Part shown: positions 7,085-13,980 of the stretch, piece after piece
How positions within the stretch are numbered: the first letter of the stretch is position 1
Layout of the letters: every line of letters starts with the position of its first letter
DNA from: Brevundimonas sp.
Lineage (GTDB): Bacteria; Pseudomonadota; Alphaproteobacteria; Caulobacterales; Caulobacteraceae
Assembly: GCA_024711185.1 (NCBI GenBank)
Contig: JANJTI010000120.1
Location: 1 to 13,980 of the forward strand
DNA: 13,980 nucleotides
Direction of reading: 5' to 3'
The notes under the pieces: generated by a model
Seen by the model: only the letters and a program-made list of their open reading frames with translations
Told to the model about the DNA's origin: nothing
Database searches by the model: none
Made by a program: the position numbers and the translations under genes

Positions 7085-7099
7085 GGCCCGGGACGGGCC
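7085..7099 (+). terminator. Weak hairpin after the PA2169-family gene
   Basis: GGCCCG at 7085-7090 and CGGGCC at 7094-7099 form a six-pair stem with a three-base loop, nine bases after the stop. No run of T follows, so it is not a classic intrinsic terminator; it may slow transcription or protect the 3' end. Confidence 0.25.
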
Positions 7100-7596
7100 G
7101 GGTTGCGACAGCCTCAGACGCCCGTGTCGCCCCCCGTCGGAGCCGGCCCGGCCGGGGCCTGCTGATCGCCTGCGCGGAAAGCGAGGTGGAGATCACCCGC
7201 GACCGCAAGGCCATGAGCAGCGTGGCCGGCTTCACCCATCAGCCGATCGCCGACGAGCCCCCTGAGCGATCGTTCCGCGGGCGCGGGGGTCCCGCCAGCG
7301 CCGGACGGACGGGCGATGCCAGCCGACTTGCGGCAACGGCGCCGGCCGCGCCTGGCAGTCAGCACGACCTCGACCAGCTCCGGGGCCGCAGGCGCATTGC
7401 AGGGCGGTCGGACGCGGAAAGCGCGCCGAGTTCGCATCAGAGGAGTGCCGGCCCGCACGGGGCCGGAAGCCGTCTCGCCCGGCCAATGCCTCTCCACCAA
7501 TTCCCGCTTCCGACGGAGGATCTTCGCGAAGGCACGGAATTCGAACCTGTTTTAACCGCATGTGCACCGCCAGCCGTCACCTTCCGGGGACAACCG

Positions 7597-7603
7597 TAAG
7601 GAG
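7597..7603 (+). promoter_or_regulatory. Strong ribosome binding site fixing a GTG start
   Basis: TAAGGAG lies six bases before GTG 7610 and is one of the best ribosome sites in the window. An ATG at 7562 in the same frame has no such site, so the kinase should be read from GTG 7610. Confidence 0.8.
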
Positions 7604-7609
7604 TACGGC

Positions 7610-10096
7610 GTGCATCCCGCTCCCAAGCCGCTCAACGAGTCTGCTCGTCTCAAGGCGCTTCGCAAACTGAAGCTTCGAGACATCCAGCAGTCGCTTCACC
7701 TGGATCGCGCGACCCGCCTCGCTCGCCGCATAACCGCCAGCCTGAGCGCATCCATCGCCTTTGTTGAGGACGATACCGTCTGGTACGCCGCCGCCGAGGG
7801 GCTGGAGGCTTGCGAACAGCCGCGCCCGGAGACCGCTTCGGCGTGGGTGGTCCTGTCGCCGGAAGTCCTGTGGATCGAGGACTGCCGCAAGGATGCGCGC
7901 TTCGCCGACGGTCCGATGGTCGTCGGCCCCCCTTTCATCCGTTTCTTCGCCGGCGCTCCCATCACCATCCAGGGTCACCGCATCGGCTGCGTCACGATTG
8001 TCGACCCGGAACCGCGGTCCTTCGACGCGTCGCTCGCGGCCGCCCTGGCCGACGTCGCCGGCCTGGTCGGCGACGAGATCGAACTGCTCGCCGCGCGTCG
8101 CAGCCTCGAGTCCGCCCGTCGGCGGGCGGAGCGATCGAACGCCAAGGCGTTGCGCGCCAGCGTGCTGATGAGTGAGATGGTCGAGGCCCTGCCGGTGGGG
8201 GTCGCCCTGTACGACGAAGGAGACCGGCTCGCGGCGTGGAATGCCGGCTACGCCGACTCCGCGGGAGCCTTCGCCCGGCATCTGAAGCGCGGGCGACCCT
8301 ACAGAGAGCTGTTGAGGCGGGTGCTGGCGGAGGGCGGGAAGCCGGAGATCATCGGTCGGGAAACCGCATGGATCGACGAGCGTGTAGCCGGTCGGCGAAG
8401 GGCCGACGCGGACCCGCATGAACAGCTTCAGAGCGACGGGCGCTGGTTTCGTGTGCAGGATCGCAACCTCTCTTCCGGCGGGGTCCTGAGCAGCGTGATC
8501 GACATCACGGAGCTGAAGCGGCGCGAACTGTCCTTCGAACTTCTGTTCTCCGCCAACCCGGTTCCGCTCGCCATCATCGATCGCTGGACGGCCGCATTCA
8601 TCGACGTCAACGAGGCCGCCGTTCGACAGTACGGCTACGCCCGGGATGAGTTCGTCGCGATGTCTCTGTCGGACATCCTCCCGGCCGACGAGTGGGACGC
8701 GTTCCTGGCCCAGAGGTCTGGCGGGCTCCCCAAGGTCTACTCCGCCGAGCGGGTCTGGCGGCACCTCACGGCGGACGGCCGGGAGTTGCTGATCGCGCCC
8801 TACGTGGTCGCCACCGAGTTCGAGGGCCGGGAAGCCCTGATCGGAGCGCTGATCGACGTGTCGGCCCAGATGGAGGCCGAAAGGCAGTTGCTGGCCACAG
8901 CCGAGCGGGAACGTATAGCCCGGGACGCCGCGGAATCGGCCAACCTCGCCAAGACGGAATTCCTCGCGAACATGAGTCACGAGATCCGCACGCCGCTCAA
9001 CGGGGTGGTCGCGATGGCCGATCTGCTTGGCGCCACGGACCTTGCCGCAACGCAAAAGGAAATGGTGGAGATCATCCGGACGTCCGGCCAGATGCTCAGT
9101 CATCTGCTCGCCGACATCCTTGACTCCGCCCGCATCGAATCCGGCAAACTTCAGGTCGAGCGGGTCGAGGTGGACATCGTTGACCTGACGCGTTCGGTGG
9201 TGGCGCTCTACGGTCTTCAGGCGGCGGCCAAGGGCGTCGAACTGAGTTTCGGCGGCGGAGATGTCACCGATCTCTGCATCTGGGGCGACGGGGTCCGTCT
9301 TCGCCAGATCGTCGGCAACCTTGTGTCGAACGCCATCAAATTCACGGAGGACGGAACGGTCACGGTGTCACTGAACCTGGCCGGACCGGGACAGCTGCGG
9401 ATCGAGATCGAGGACTCGGGCATTGGCTTCGACCCCGCAATCAAGGCGCAACTGTTCGGGCGTTTCCAGCAGGCCGACGGCACCATCACGCGGCGCTTCG
9501 GAGGCACCGGACTGGGTCTGGCGATCAGTCGCGAGCTCGCCACGCTGATGGGCGGCGAGCTTGATTGCGACAGCGAACCCGGGCGCGGATCGCGGTTTTG
9601 GCTGACCCTTCCCTTCGAGAGGGTTGCGGCCACCAAGCCGGCGCCGCGCGCACCCGCCGAGATACCCCTCCATCAAAATCCGATGCGGGTTCTTCTCGCC
9701 GATGACCATCCCACCAACCGTCGGGTGGTGGAGCTGATGCTCGCCGATACCGGGATCGAACTGACCACGGCGGAAGACGGAAGCCAGGCGCTCGAGCTGT
9801 TCAGGACCCAGCGCTTCGACCTGATCCTGATGGACATGCAGATGCCCGTCATGGACGGGCTCGCGGCCGTCCGCGAGATTCGCCGCGAGGAGATCGCTGG
9901 CGGGCGAGCGCGGACCCCGATCATTATGCTGACAGCGAACGTTCTGCCCGAACATGTGGCTGCTGGAACAGACGCCGGCGCAGACGGCCACCTCGCGAAG
10001 CCTCTCAACGTTCGGGCGTTGTTCGAAACCCTGGAGGCCGCGGCGGTTGACGGCCCCGCTCCGGGAGCCCGCTCCGAAGCCCGCCTGGCTCGCTGA
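7610..10096 (+). CDS. Soluble hybrid sensor histidine kinase with C-terminal receiver domain
   Basis: The protein has 828 residues from GTG 7610. In order: a GAF domain (about 25-162), a PAS domain (about 191-300, EALPVGVALYDEGDRLAAWN), a second PAS (about 305-425, LLFSANPVPLAIIDRW), HisKA with phospho-acceptor His457 in NMSHEIRTPLNG, and a HATPase with Asn574 (N box), Asp602-Gly604-Gly606 (DSGIG) and the GGTGLGL loop at 631-637. A receiver domain begins near 692, with Asp698/Asp699, phospho-acceptor Asp742, Thr775 and Lys797. All catalytic residues are present. No membrane helix is visible, so it should sense a cytoplasmic signal through GAF/PAS. No response regulator or phosphotransferase gene adjoins it; the output is probably relayed to a partner elsewhere. 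Codon choice is less G/C-biased (AGG, TTG, CGA, GTA occur) than in the left-hand operon, hinting at weaker selection or later arrival. The signal is unknown. Confidence 0.94.
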   Translation: MHPAPKPLNESARLKALRKLKLRDIQQSLHLDRATRLARRITASLSASIAFVEDDTVWYAAAEGLEACEQPRPETASAWVVLSPEVLWIEDCRKDARFADGPMVVGPPFIRFFAGAPITIQGHRIGCVTIVDPEPRSFDASLAAALADVAGLVGDEIELLAARRSLESARRRAERSNAKALRASVLMSEMVEALPVGVALYDEGDRLAAWNAGYADSAGAFARHLKRGRPYRELLRRVLAEGGKPEIIGRETAWIDERVAGRRRADADPHEQLQSDGRWFRVQDRNLSSGGVLSSVIDITELKRRELSFELLFSANPVPLAIIDRWTAAFIDVNEAAVRQYGYARDEFVAMSLSDILPADEWDAFLAQRSGGLPKVYSAERVWRHLTADGRELLIAPYVVATEFEGREALIGALIDVSAQMEAERQLLATAERERIARDAAESANLAKTEFLANMSHEIRTPLNGVVAMADLLGATDLAATQKEMVEIIRTSGQMLSHLLADILDSARIESGKLQVERVEVDIVDLTRSVVALYGLQAAAKGVELSFGGGDVTDLCIWGDGVRLRQIVGNLVSNAIKFTEDGTVTVSLNLAGPGQLRIEIEDSGIGFDPAIKAQLFGRFQQADGTITRRFGGTGLGLAISRELATLMGGELDCDSEPGRGSRFWLTLPFERVAATKPAPRAPAEIPLHQNPMRVLLADDHPTNRRVVELMLADTGIELTTAEDGSQALELFRTQRFDLILMDMQMPVMDGLAAVREIRREEIAGGRARTPIIMLTANVLPEHVAAGTDAGADGHLAKPLNVRALFETLEAAAVDGPAPGARSEARLAR

Positions 10097-10155
10097 CCGA
10101 TCGGCAGCGGGTCGGGCGCCCCGCGGCCGGCAGCGACCGGTTCGGTCCAACGACA

Positions 10156-10183
10156 GGCGTCCAGGACGCCGGACGCTTCCGGC
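10156..10183. repeat. Two overlapping palindromes between convergent genes
   Basis: GGCGTCC-A-GGACGCC at 10156-10170 is a perfect 7+1+7 inverted repeat. It overlaps GCCGGA-CGCT-TCCGGC at 10168-10183, a perfect six-pair stem with a four-base loop. They lie in the 92-base gap between the converging kinase and small-protein genes, where a two-way transcription end is expected. There is no T run on either side, so they may be hairpins at 3' ends rather than full terminators. Confidence 0.4.
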
Positions 10184-10188
10184 GGCGC

Positions 10189-10545
10189 TCAGTGGTGTCC
10201 TTCGGCGATCATCTCGAGCGTCAATTCCCCCCCGCTCGCGCGTTCGACGAGCCTTCCTTCGGCCGCCGCAGCCCAGAGCATTTCTCTCCCGAAGCGAAGG
10301 GCCAGGCTGAAGGCCTGCATGGCCGTCGCGCCGATGATCGGCGCCCCCTCGGGCAGCATTCCCTCCAGTCGGACCAGGCAGCGCCACCCCGGGAAGGGTT
10401 GCTCGGCATAAACGGGATGGCCGACCTCGAGGCGGATCGTCCTGGGCCGGCCATCGGCGCAGGTCTGTTCCAGCTCCCAGACAAAGGCGAGATCAGGTTC
10501 TGCAATCACGCATGCACTCTGAAAGAGAGATGCTGTTCTCGCCAT
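10189..10545 (-). CDS. Small conserved-looking protein of unknown function, possibly DUF6968-like
   Basis: This is a 118-residue soluble protein from ATG 10545 (MARTASLFQSACVIAEPDLAF). Alternating strands (FVWELEQTC, RTIRLEVGHPVY, WRCLVRLEGML) precede a helix (AMQAFSLALRFGREMLW). The pattern of a charged strand pair, a G-x-P turn, a W-x-C strand and a QA-x-x-LAL helix resembles small DUF6968-type proteins, but I am not certain. The reading frame continues upstream to a TTG at 10614, which falls beside the rplS terminator and is unlikely as a start. No clear ribosome site precedes 10545. It lies beyond the rplS terminator, so it needs its own promoter in roughly 10546-10615, and it converges on the kinase. 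Confidence 0.6.
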   Translation of the reverse strand: MARTASLFQSACVIAEPDLAFVWELEQTCADGRPRTIRLEVGHPVYAEQPFPGWRCLVRLEGMLPEGAPIIGATAMQAFSLALRFGREMLWAAAAEGRLVERASGGELTLEMIAEGHH

Positions 10546-10614
10546 GACGAATTGCGTTCGGGCCGGAGGCGCAAGGCTGTCTGAAGACGGGCGCGGCGGG
10601 TAAGTTGCGGCCAA

Positions 10615-10648
10615 CGAAAAGGCCCCGGCGGTCTCCCGCCGGGGCCTT
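10615..10648 (-). terminator. Intrinsic terminator of trmD-rplS
   Basis: Bases 10619-10631 pair perfectly with 10636-10648 (13 pairs, mostly G-C) around a four-base loop. Read on the minus strand, the stem ends in TT and is followed by TTCG, giving TTTT after the GC-rich part. It sits about 25 bases after the rplS stop. On the plus strand no T run follows, so it should work only for rplS. Confidence 0.93.
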
Positions 10649-10673
10649 CGTCATCTCGACATCCGAAAGCCGA

Positions 10674-11111
10674 TCAGGCCTCGGTGTTGTCCGCGGCCGG
10701 GGTCTCGGCGGCGCCGGTTTCCGGCACGGCCACTTCGCCCTTGGCGGCGCGCTGGGTCTGGCGCTCGGCGATCCGGGCCGACTTGCCGCGGCGGTCGCGC
10801 AGGTAATACAGCTTGGCGCGGCGCACGACGCCGCGGCGCTTGACCTCGATCGACTCGATGTTCGGCGACAGGATCGGGAAGACGCGCTCGACGCCCTCGC
10901 CGAACGAGATCTTGCGGACGGTGAAGTTCTCGTTCACGCCGCCGCCGGCGCGGGCGATGCACACGCCCTCGAAGGCCTGGACGCGCTCGCGCTCGCCTTC
11001 CTTGATGCGCACGTTGACGCGCAGGGTGTCGCCGGGCTGGAATTCGGGGATGGCGCGCTTCTCGACGAGGCGGGCCTTTTCTTCGGCAGCGATCTGCTGG
11101 ACGATGTTCAT
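10674..11111 (-). CDS. rplS: 50S ribosomal protein L19
   Basis: L19 sits at the interface of the large and small ribosomal subunits. The sequence starts [15 protein letters not shown] and has the family core: [62 protein letters not shown] and [14 protein letters not shown]. At 145 residues it exceeds the usual 115 or so, owing to an Ala/Glu-rich C-terminal tail after residue 118 ([17 protein letters not shown]). GAGGAG precedes the ATG by six bases and lies within the end of trmD, whose stop is one base upstream of the rplS start, so translation should be coupled. A strong terminator follows. Confidence 0.98.
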   Translation of the reverse strand: MNIVQQIAAEEKARLVEKRAIPEFQPGDTLRVNVRIKEGERERVQAFEGVCIARAGGGVNENFTVRKISFGEGVERVFPILSPNIESIEVKRRGVVRRAKLYYLRDRRGKSARIAERQTQRAAKGEVAVPETGAAETPAADNTEA

Positions 11112-11112
11112 T

Positions 11113-11847
11113 CTATTCTCCTCGGGCTTTTTCGCCCTTTAGCTGTGAGTTGGCGAGATACGCCGACCAGAGATCCGGCCGCCGCGCCCGCGTGGTCTCT
11201 TCCCGCTGCGCCTGACGCCATTGCGCGATCCGCCTGTGATCGCCCGACAGCAGCACCTCGGGAATGTCGAGCCCCTCGAACGTCCGCGGTCGCGTGTACT
11301 GCGGATATTCCAGAAGCCCGTCCTCGAAGCTCTCCGCGCCAAGGCTTTCGGCCTGGCCCAGCACTCCGGGGATCAGTCGTACGCACGCCTCGATCGCGAC
11401 CATCGCCGCCGCCTCGCCGCCGGCGAGGACCGCGTCTCCGACCGAGACCTCCTCGAACCCGCGGCTGTCGAGCACCCGCTGGTCCACCCCCTCGAAACGG
11501 CCGCACAGCACGACGATCCCGTCGGCCCGCGCCCACTCCTTCACCCGCGCCTGGGTCAGGGGCCGGCCCCGGGCGCTCATGTACAAAAGCGGCCGTCGAG
11601 GTCCCGAAAGGCTGTCCACCGCCCGGGCCACCACGTCCGCCTTCAACACCGCTCCCGGTCCGCCGCCCGCAGGGGTGTCGTCCAGGAAGCCGCGCCTATC
11701 GTCGGAGAACGCCCGGATGTCAAGGGTTTCGAGGCTCCACAGCCCCTTCTCGCGCCACGCCGTGCCGATCAGCGAGACGCCGAGCGGCCCCGGAAAGGCT
11801 TCCGGAAGCATGGTCAGGACGGTGGCGGTGAACATGGCCGGGGCCAT
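11113..11847 (-). CDS. trmD: tRNA (guanine-37-N1)-methyltransferase
   Basis: TrmD methylates G37 next to the anticodon using S-adenosylmethionine and so prevents +1 frameshifts. The 244 residues show the trefoil-knot SPOUT motifs: [41 protein letters not shown] and IPGVLG. The catalytic aspartate region is [15 protein letters not shown] (Asp176, matching Asp169 of E. coli), and the C-terminal domain has [13 protein letters not shown]. The start could be ATG 11847 (MAPAMF) or ATG 11835 ([14 protein letters not shown]); the second aligns better with other TrmD proteins, and neither has a strong ribosome site. It ends one base before rplS and starts 50 bases after a flavoprotein gene. The usual upstream partners rpsP and rimM are absent here. 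Confidence 0.97.
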   Translation of the reverse strand: MAPAMFTATVLTMLPEAFPGPLGVSLIGTAWREKGLWSLETLDIRAFSDDRRGFLDDTPAGGGPGAVLKADVVARAVDSLSGPRRPLLYMSARGRPLTQARVKEWARADGIVVLCGRFEGVDQRVLDSRGFEEVSVGDAVLAGGEAAAMVAIEACVRLIPGVLGQAESLGAESFEDGLLEYPQYTRPRTFEGLDIPEVLLSGDHRRIAQWRQAQREETTRARRPDLWSAYLANSQLKGEKARGE

Positions 11848-11897
11848 ACACCACCCGCGCCCGGGCAGCGAGGCCCCGCGGGCCGGGCGTCAGCGCC

Positions 11898-13121
11898 CTA
11901 GCAGGCCTGCCCCGCCGCCCAGCCCGACGACCAGGCCCACTGGAAGTTGTAGCCGCCCAGCCAGCCGGTGACGTCGACCGCCTCGCCGATGACGTACAGG
12001 CCCGGGACCGACTTCGCCTGCATCGTCTGCTGGTCCAGCTCGTCCGTCGCCACCCCGCCCAGCGTCACCTCGGCCGTCCGGTAGCCCTCCGATCCCGTCG
12101 GCTTCACGCTCCAGCCGTTCACCGCCGCGTCCAGCCGGCGCAGGGCCTTGTCCGACAGGTCGGCGAGGTTGCCCGTCGCCCCCTCCAGCTCCACCAGACG
12201 CTCGGCCACCCGCTTCGGCACGATCCGCGCCAGCGCCGTGTGCGCCGCCTGCCGGCCGTTCTCCACCCTGGCCGCCTTCAAGGCCGCGAACACCTCGACC
12301 CCCGAGGCCAGGGCCACGCCGATCGCCTCGCCTTCGCGCCAGTAGGAGCTGATCTGCAGGATCGACGGCCCCGACAGCCCCCGGTGGGTGAACAGCAGGC
12401 CCTCGGCGAAGCGGGTCTCTCCCCCGGGCCTGCCGCGCTCCGCCCCGCCCGGGGCCCGGTGCGACACCACCGCCTCCACCGACACGCCCGCCAGCGGGGC
12501 CCAGCGCGCCAGCCAGTCAGGGTCGAAGGTCAGCGGGACCAGCCCCGGCCGCGTCTCCGTCACCCTGAGCCCGAAGCTCCGCGCCGCATCGTACGCCCAC
12601 CCCGTCGCCCCCATCTTCGGGATCGACTTGCCCCCGGTGGCCAGCACCAGCGACCGCGCCCGCACCACGCTCCCGTCCGACAGCGCCGCCTCGAACCCCT
12701 CGCCCGACCGCGCCACCCGGTCCACCGCCACGCCCAGCCGCAGCGTCGTCCCCGCCTCCGCCATGCCGTCCGTCAGCATGCGGACGATCTGCTTCGCCGA
12801 GTCGTCGCAGAACAGCTGCCCCAGGGTCTTCTCGTGCCAGCCGATCCCCGCCGCCTCGACCCGCTTCAGGAAGTCGTGCTGCGTGAACCGCTTCAGCGCC
12901 GAGGTCGCGAAGCGCGGGTTCTCCCCCAGAAAGGCGTGCGGCCCGCACCCCAGGTTGGTGAAGTTGCACCGCCCCCCGCCGGAGATGCGGATCTTCTCCC
13001 CCGGCGCCCGGGCGTGGTCGACCACCCACACCGAGCGCCCGCGCCGCCCGGCCTCCCAGGCGCACATCATCCCGGCGGCGCCCGCGCCGACCACCAGCAC
13101 ATCGATCCCGAGCGGCTTCAT
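11898..13121 (-). CDS. HI0933/BaiN-family FAD-dependent oxidoreductase
   Basis: This 407-residue flavoprotein has an N-terminal Rossmann motif (VLVVGAGAAGMMCA, with Gly12, Gly14 and Gly17). It also has the family signature EKIRISGGGRCNFTN at residues 42-56, an ATGGKS loop, and a C-terminal FAD motif, GLYVIGEAVDVTGWLGGYN. These fit the HI0933 (YhiN, BaiN/RdsA-like) family of predicted NAD(P)/FAD oxidoreductases. Their physiological substrate is mostly unknown. The protein appears full length and cytoplasmic. The ATG lies nine bases after the terminase stop behind a G-rich stretch (GGGGGCGGGG), so it may depend on upstream transcription and coupling. A link to phage functions is not expected. 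Confidence 0.92.
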   Translation of the reverse strand: MKPLGIDVLVVGAGAAGMMCAWEAGRRGRSVWVVDHARAPGEKIRISGGGRCNFTNLGCGPHAFLGENPRFATSALKRFTQHDFLKRVEAAGIGWHEKTLGQLFCDDSAKQIVRMLTDGMAEAGTTLRLGVAVDRVARSGEGFEAALSDGSVVRARSLVLATGGKSIPKMGATGWAYDAARSFGLRVTETRPGLVPLTFDPDWLARWAPLAGVSVEAVVSHRAPGGAERGRPGGETRFAEGLLFTHRGLSGPSILQISSYWREGEAIGVALASGVEVFAALKAARVENGRQAAHTALARIVPKRVAERLVELEGATGNLADLSDKALRRLDAAVNGWSVKPTGSEGYRTAEVTLGGVATDELDQQTMQAKSVPGLYVIGEAVDVTGWLGGYNFQWAWSSGWAAGQAC

Positions 13122-13130
13122 CCCCGCCCC

Positions 13131-13980
13131 CTACCACAGCCGCGCCGAAATCCCCGAGGGCGGCGCGGCCCGGTCCAGCACCCGGATGCGCGGCCCCGCC
13201 CCCGCCCCGGTCCGGTTGATCAGCAGGTCGGTGATCGCCCACACCAGCGCATCGGCCCGGTCGAGGCTCTCGCCCGCCTCGTCCGGCCCGCCCAGCGCCA
13301 TCAGCTCCTCCTCCAGCTGGACGAACGCCCCGGCGTGCGCCACCCGCCCCTGTTCGTACAGCGCCGCCACCGGCTCGGCCCGCACCCGCTTGCCCCGGGT
13401 CGCCCGCACCGCCCTGAGCTTCACCTGCGACCCCGCCGCGACCAGCACCGAGCGCACCAGGTCGCCGCCCTGGTTGACCTCGGCGACGATGGCCCGGGCC
13501 CCGAACTCCTCCGCCGCCCGCACCGCCCGCCGGGCCCAGCCCTCGGGCGACAGCCCCCGCGCCGAGCGGTCGGCCAGCACCACGGCCCGGTCGCCCCTGC
13601 GCCCCGCCACCACGATGCCGCAGGCGTCCCCGCCCGCCGTCACGCACGGGTCGACGGCCACCACCACCCGGTCGAACCCGCCGCGTCCTGCCTCTCCCGC
13701 CCCGCCGCCCCCGGGGGTCCGGGGGCTCAAGCAGCGCGAAGCGCGATAGCCCCCGGCGCCTCGCCGCGCCGCCGCCAGCATCTCCGCCGTGAACAGCGCC
13801 CCGTCCAGCTCGACCACCTGCCCGTCCAGCTCCTGCGCCGCCCGCCGGGTGCCGCCGTACAGCGCCTCCAGCCCGGCCAGGAACCCCGGGGCCAGATGCG
13901 CCGCATTGTCCCGCGTCCCCGCATGCGTCTCCACGCACGACGCCTCCCCGCGCAGCCGCCGCAACGCCGCGGTCGGCCGC
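13131..13980 (-). CDS. terL: Phage/GTA-type terminase large subunit, C-terminal nuclease part (truncated by window edge)
   Basis: The minus-strand frame enters from beyond base 13980 and ends at TAG 13131, giving about 283 visible residues. After the end of the ATPase part (DNAAHLAPGFL, LYGGTRRAAQELDG) comes an RNase H-like nuclease domain. Its acidic residues are Asp in VVVAVDP (13650-13652), Glu in VAEVNQGG (13479-13481) and Asp in RADALVWAI (13251-13253). RATRGKRVRAEPVAALYEQG is typical of terminases related to gene transfer agents. TerL pumps DNA into a capsid and cuts it. The nuclease triad is intact; the Walker motifs are outside the window. A Gly/Pro/Arg-rich insert (about 13677-13757) just before the nuclease domain carries a palindrome. 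No portal or capsid gene follows; a flavoprotein gene begins nine bases later. The TTG at 13964 is internal, not a start. Confidence 0.9.
   Translation of the reverse strand, partial: RPTAALRRLRGEASCVETHAGTRDNAAHLAPGFLAGLEALYGGTRRAAQELDGQVVELDGALFTAEMLAAARRGAGGYRASRCLSPRTPGGGGAGEAGRGGFDRVVVAVDPCVTAGGDACGIVVAGRRGDRAVVLADRSARGLSPEGWARRAVRAAEEFGARAIVAEVNQGGDLVRSVLVAAGSQVKLRAVRATRGKRVRAEPVAALYEQGRVAHAGAFVQLEEELMALGGPDEAGESLDRADALVWAITDLLINRTGAGAGPRIRVLDRAAPPSGISARLW
13708..13756. repeat. REP-like palindromic element inside terminase coding sequence
   Basis: CCGGGGGCT at 13719-13727 and AGCCCCCGG at 13748-13756 form a perfect nine-pair stem. The 20-base loop contains a smaller hairpin, GCGC-GAA-GCGC (13734-13744), and a perfect CCCCCGGGGG palindrome abuts at 13708-13717. 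A nested stem of this size resembles extragenic palindromic repeats, yet here it is read in frame and encodes a low-complexity insert (GGYRASRCLSPRTPGGGG). A chance origin in very GC-rich DNA cannot be excluded. Confidence 0.45.

Larger units (their letters stand above)
7077..7609. other. 533-base stretch without a convincing gene
   Basis: Between the PA2169-family gene and the kinase, frames are open on both strands but none shows a recognised family, a good ribosome site and consistent codon bias together. The one coding-like piece is on the plus strand at about 7159-7258 (GLLIACAESEVEITRDRKAM, then SSVAGFTHQPIADE), where nearly every codon ends in G or C; bias fades after that, which could mean a decayed gene end. 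On the minus strand a GGTTCGAATTCC stretch near 7536-7547 resembles a tRNA T-loop, but no tRNA folds around it. The kinase promoter should lie in the right half. Confidence 0.5.

Noticed and set aside
7173..7423. CGCGGAAAGCG repeated at 7173-7183 and 7413-7423
   Set aside because: Only two short copies 240 bases apart with no flanking similarity; consistent with chance.
7536..7547. Minus-strand GGTTCGAATTCC resembling a tRNA T-loop, possibly an attachment-site remnant
   Set aside because: The flanking bases do not form a T stem, and no anticodon or acceptor stems can be found around it.
7562..7609. Kinase start at ATG 7562
   Set aside because: No ribosome site precedes it, whereas TAAGGAG is placed ideally for GTG 7610.
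10010..10024. GTTC-N7-GTTC inside the kinase gene
   Set aside because: It lies in the coding sequence of the receiver domain near the gene end, far from any start; taken as a chance match.
11885..11898. Five-pair hairpin GGGCG-TCAG-CGCCC at the end of the flavoprotein gene
   Set aside because: It is short, has no T run on the minus strand, and trmD follows only 50 bases on; not good evidence for a terminator.
12388..13749. 453-codon plus-strand frame over the flavoprotein and terminase
   Set aside because: The product is Ser/Arg/Pro-rich with no domain, and the opposite strand encodes two recognised proteins.

Overview
The window looks like chromosomal DNA from a high-GC alphaproteobacterium. 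Third-codon positions are almost always G or C. A tryptophan 2,3-dioxygenase, a YdbH/YnbE/YdbL set, a four-helix stress protein and a terminase resembling the gene-transfer-agent type lie among housekeeping genes. Caulobacterales (Brevundimonas- or Phenylobacterium-like) is my best guess, from general protein flavour only.

Left end (1-1071): the N-terminal part of a membrane-anchored M23-type murein peptidase runs off the window on the minus strand. A 405-base divergent control region separates it from ydbH. It holds a cluster of AACCGG/GGTT palindromes, a candidate -10 box, and a possible 29-codon upstream ORF whose stop overlaps the ydbH start.

Centre-left (1072-7076): seven plus-strand genes with gaps of 11-79 bases, probably mostly co-transcribed: ydbH, ynbE, ydbL, a two-helix membrane protein, kynA, a lipoprotein and a PA2169-family protein. 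The first three match the envelope-spanning AsmA-like lipid transport system: an inner-membrane-anchored bridge, an outer-membrane lipoprotein and a periplasmic chaperone. kynA (tryptophan to N-formylkynurenine) has no obvious functional tie to them. A LexA-type GTTC-N7-GTTC sequence lies just before ynbE.

Centre (7077-10188): a 533-base stretch with no convincing gene, then a soluble hybrid histidine kinase (GAF-PAS-PAS-HisKA-HATPase-receiver). The kinase starts at GTG 7610 behind a strong ribosome binding site. Its codon use is less biased than that of the genes to its left, and no partner regulator is visible.

Right (10189-13980): everything is on the minus strand. A phage-type terminase large subunit (entering from beyond the window) is followed after 9 bases by a HI0933/BaiN-type flavoprotein, then trmD and rplS, which end at a textbook intrinsic terminator. 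Past it lies a small protein of unknown function that converges on the kinase. Points to check first: trmD-rplS sits behind terminase and flavoprotein genes rather than rpsP-rimM; the terminase has no portal gene after it; and it carries a REP-like palindrome in frame in the linker before its nuclease domain.

I see no CRISPR array, insertion sequence, tRNA or rRNA, and no clear novel defence system.
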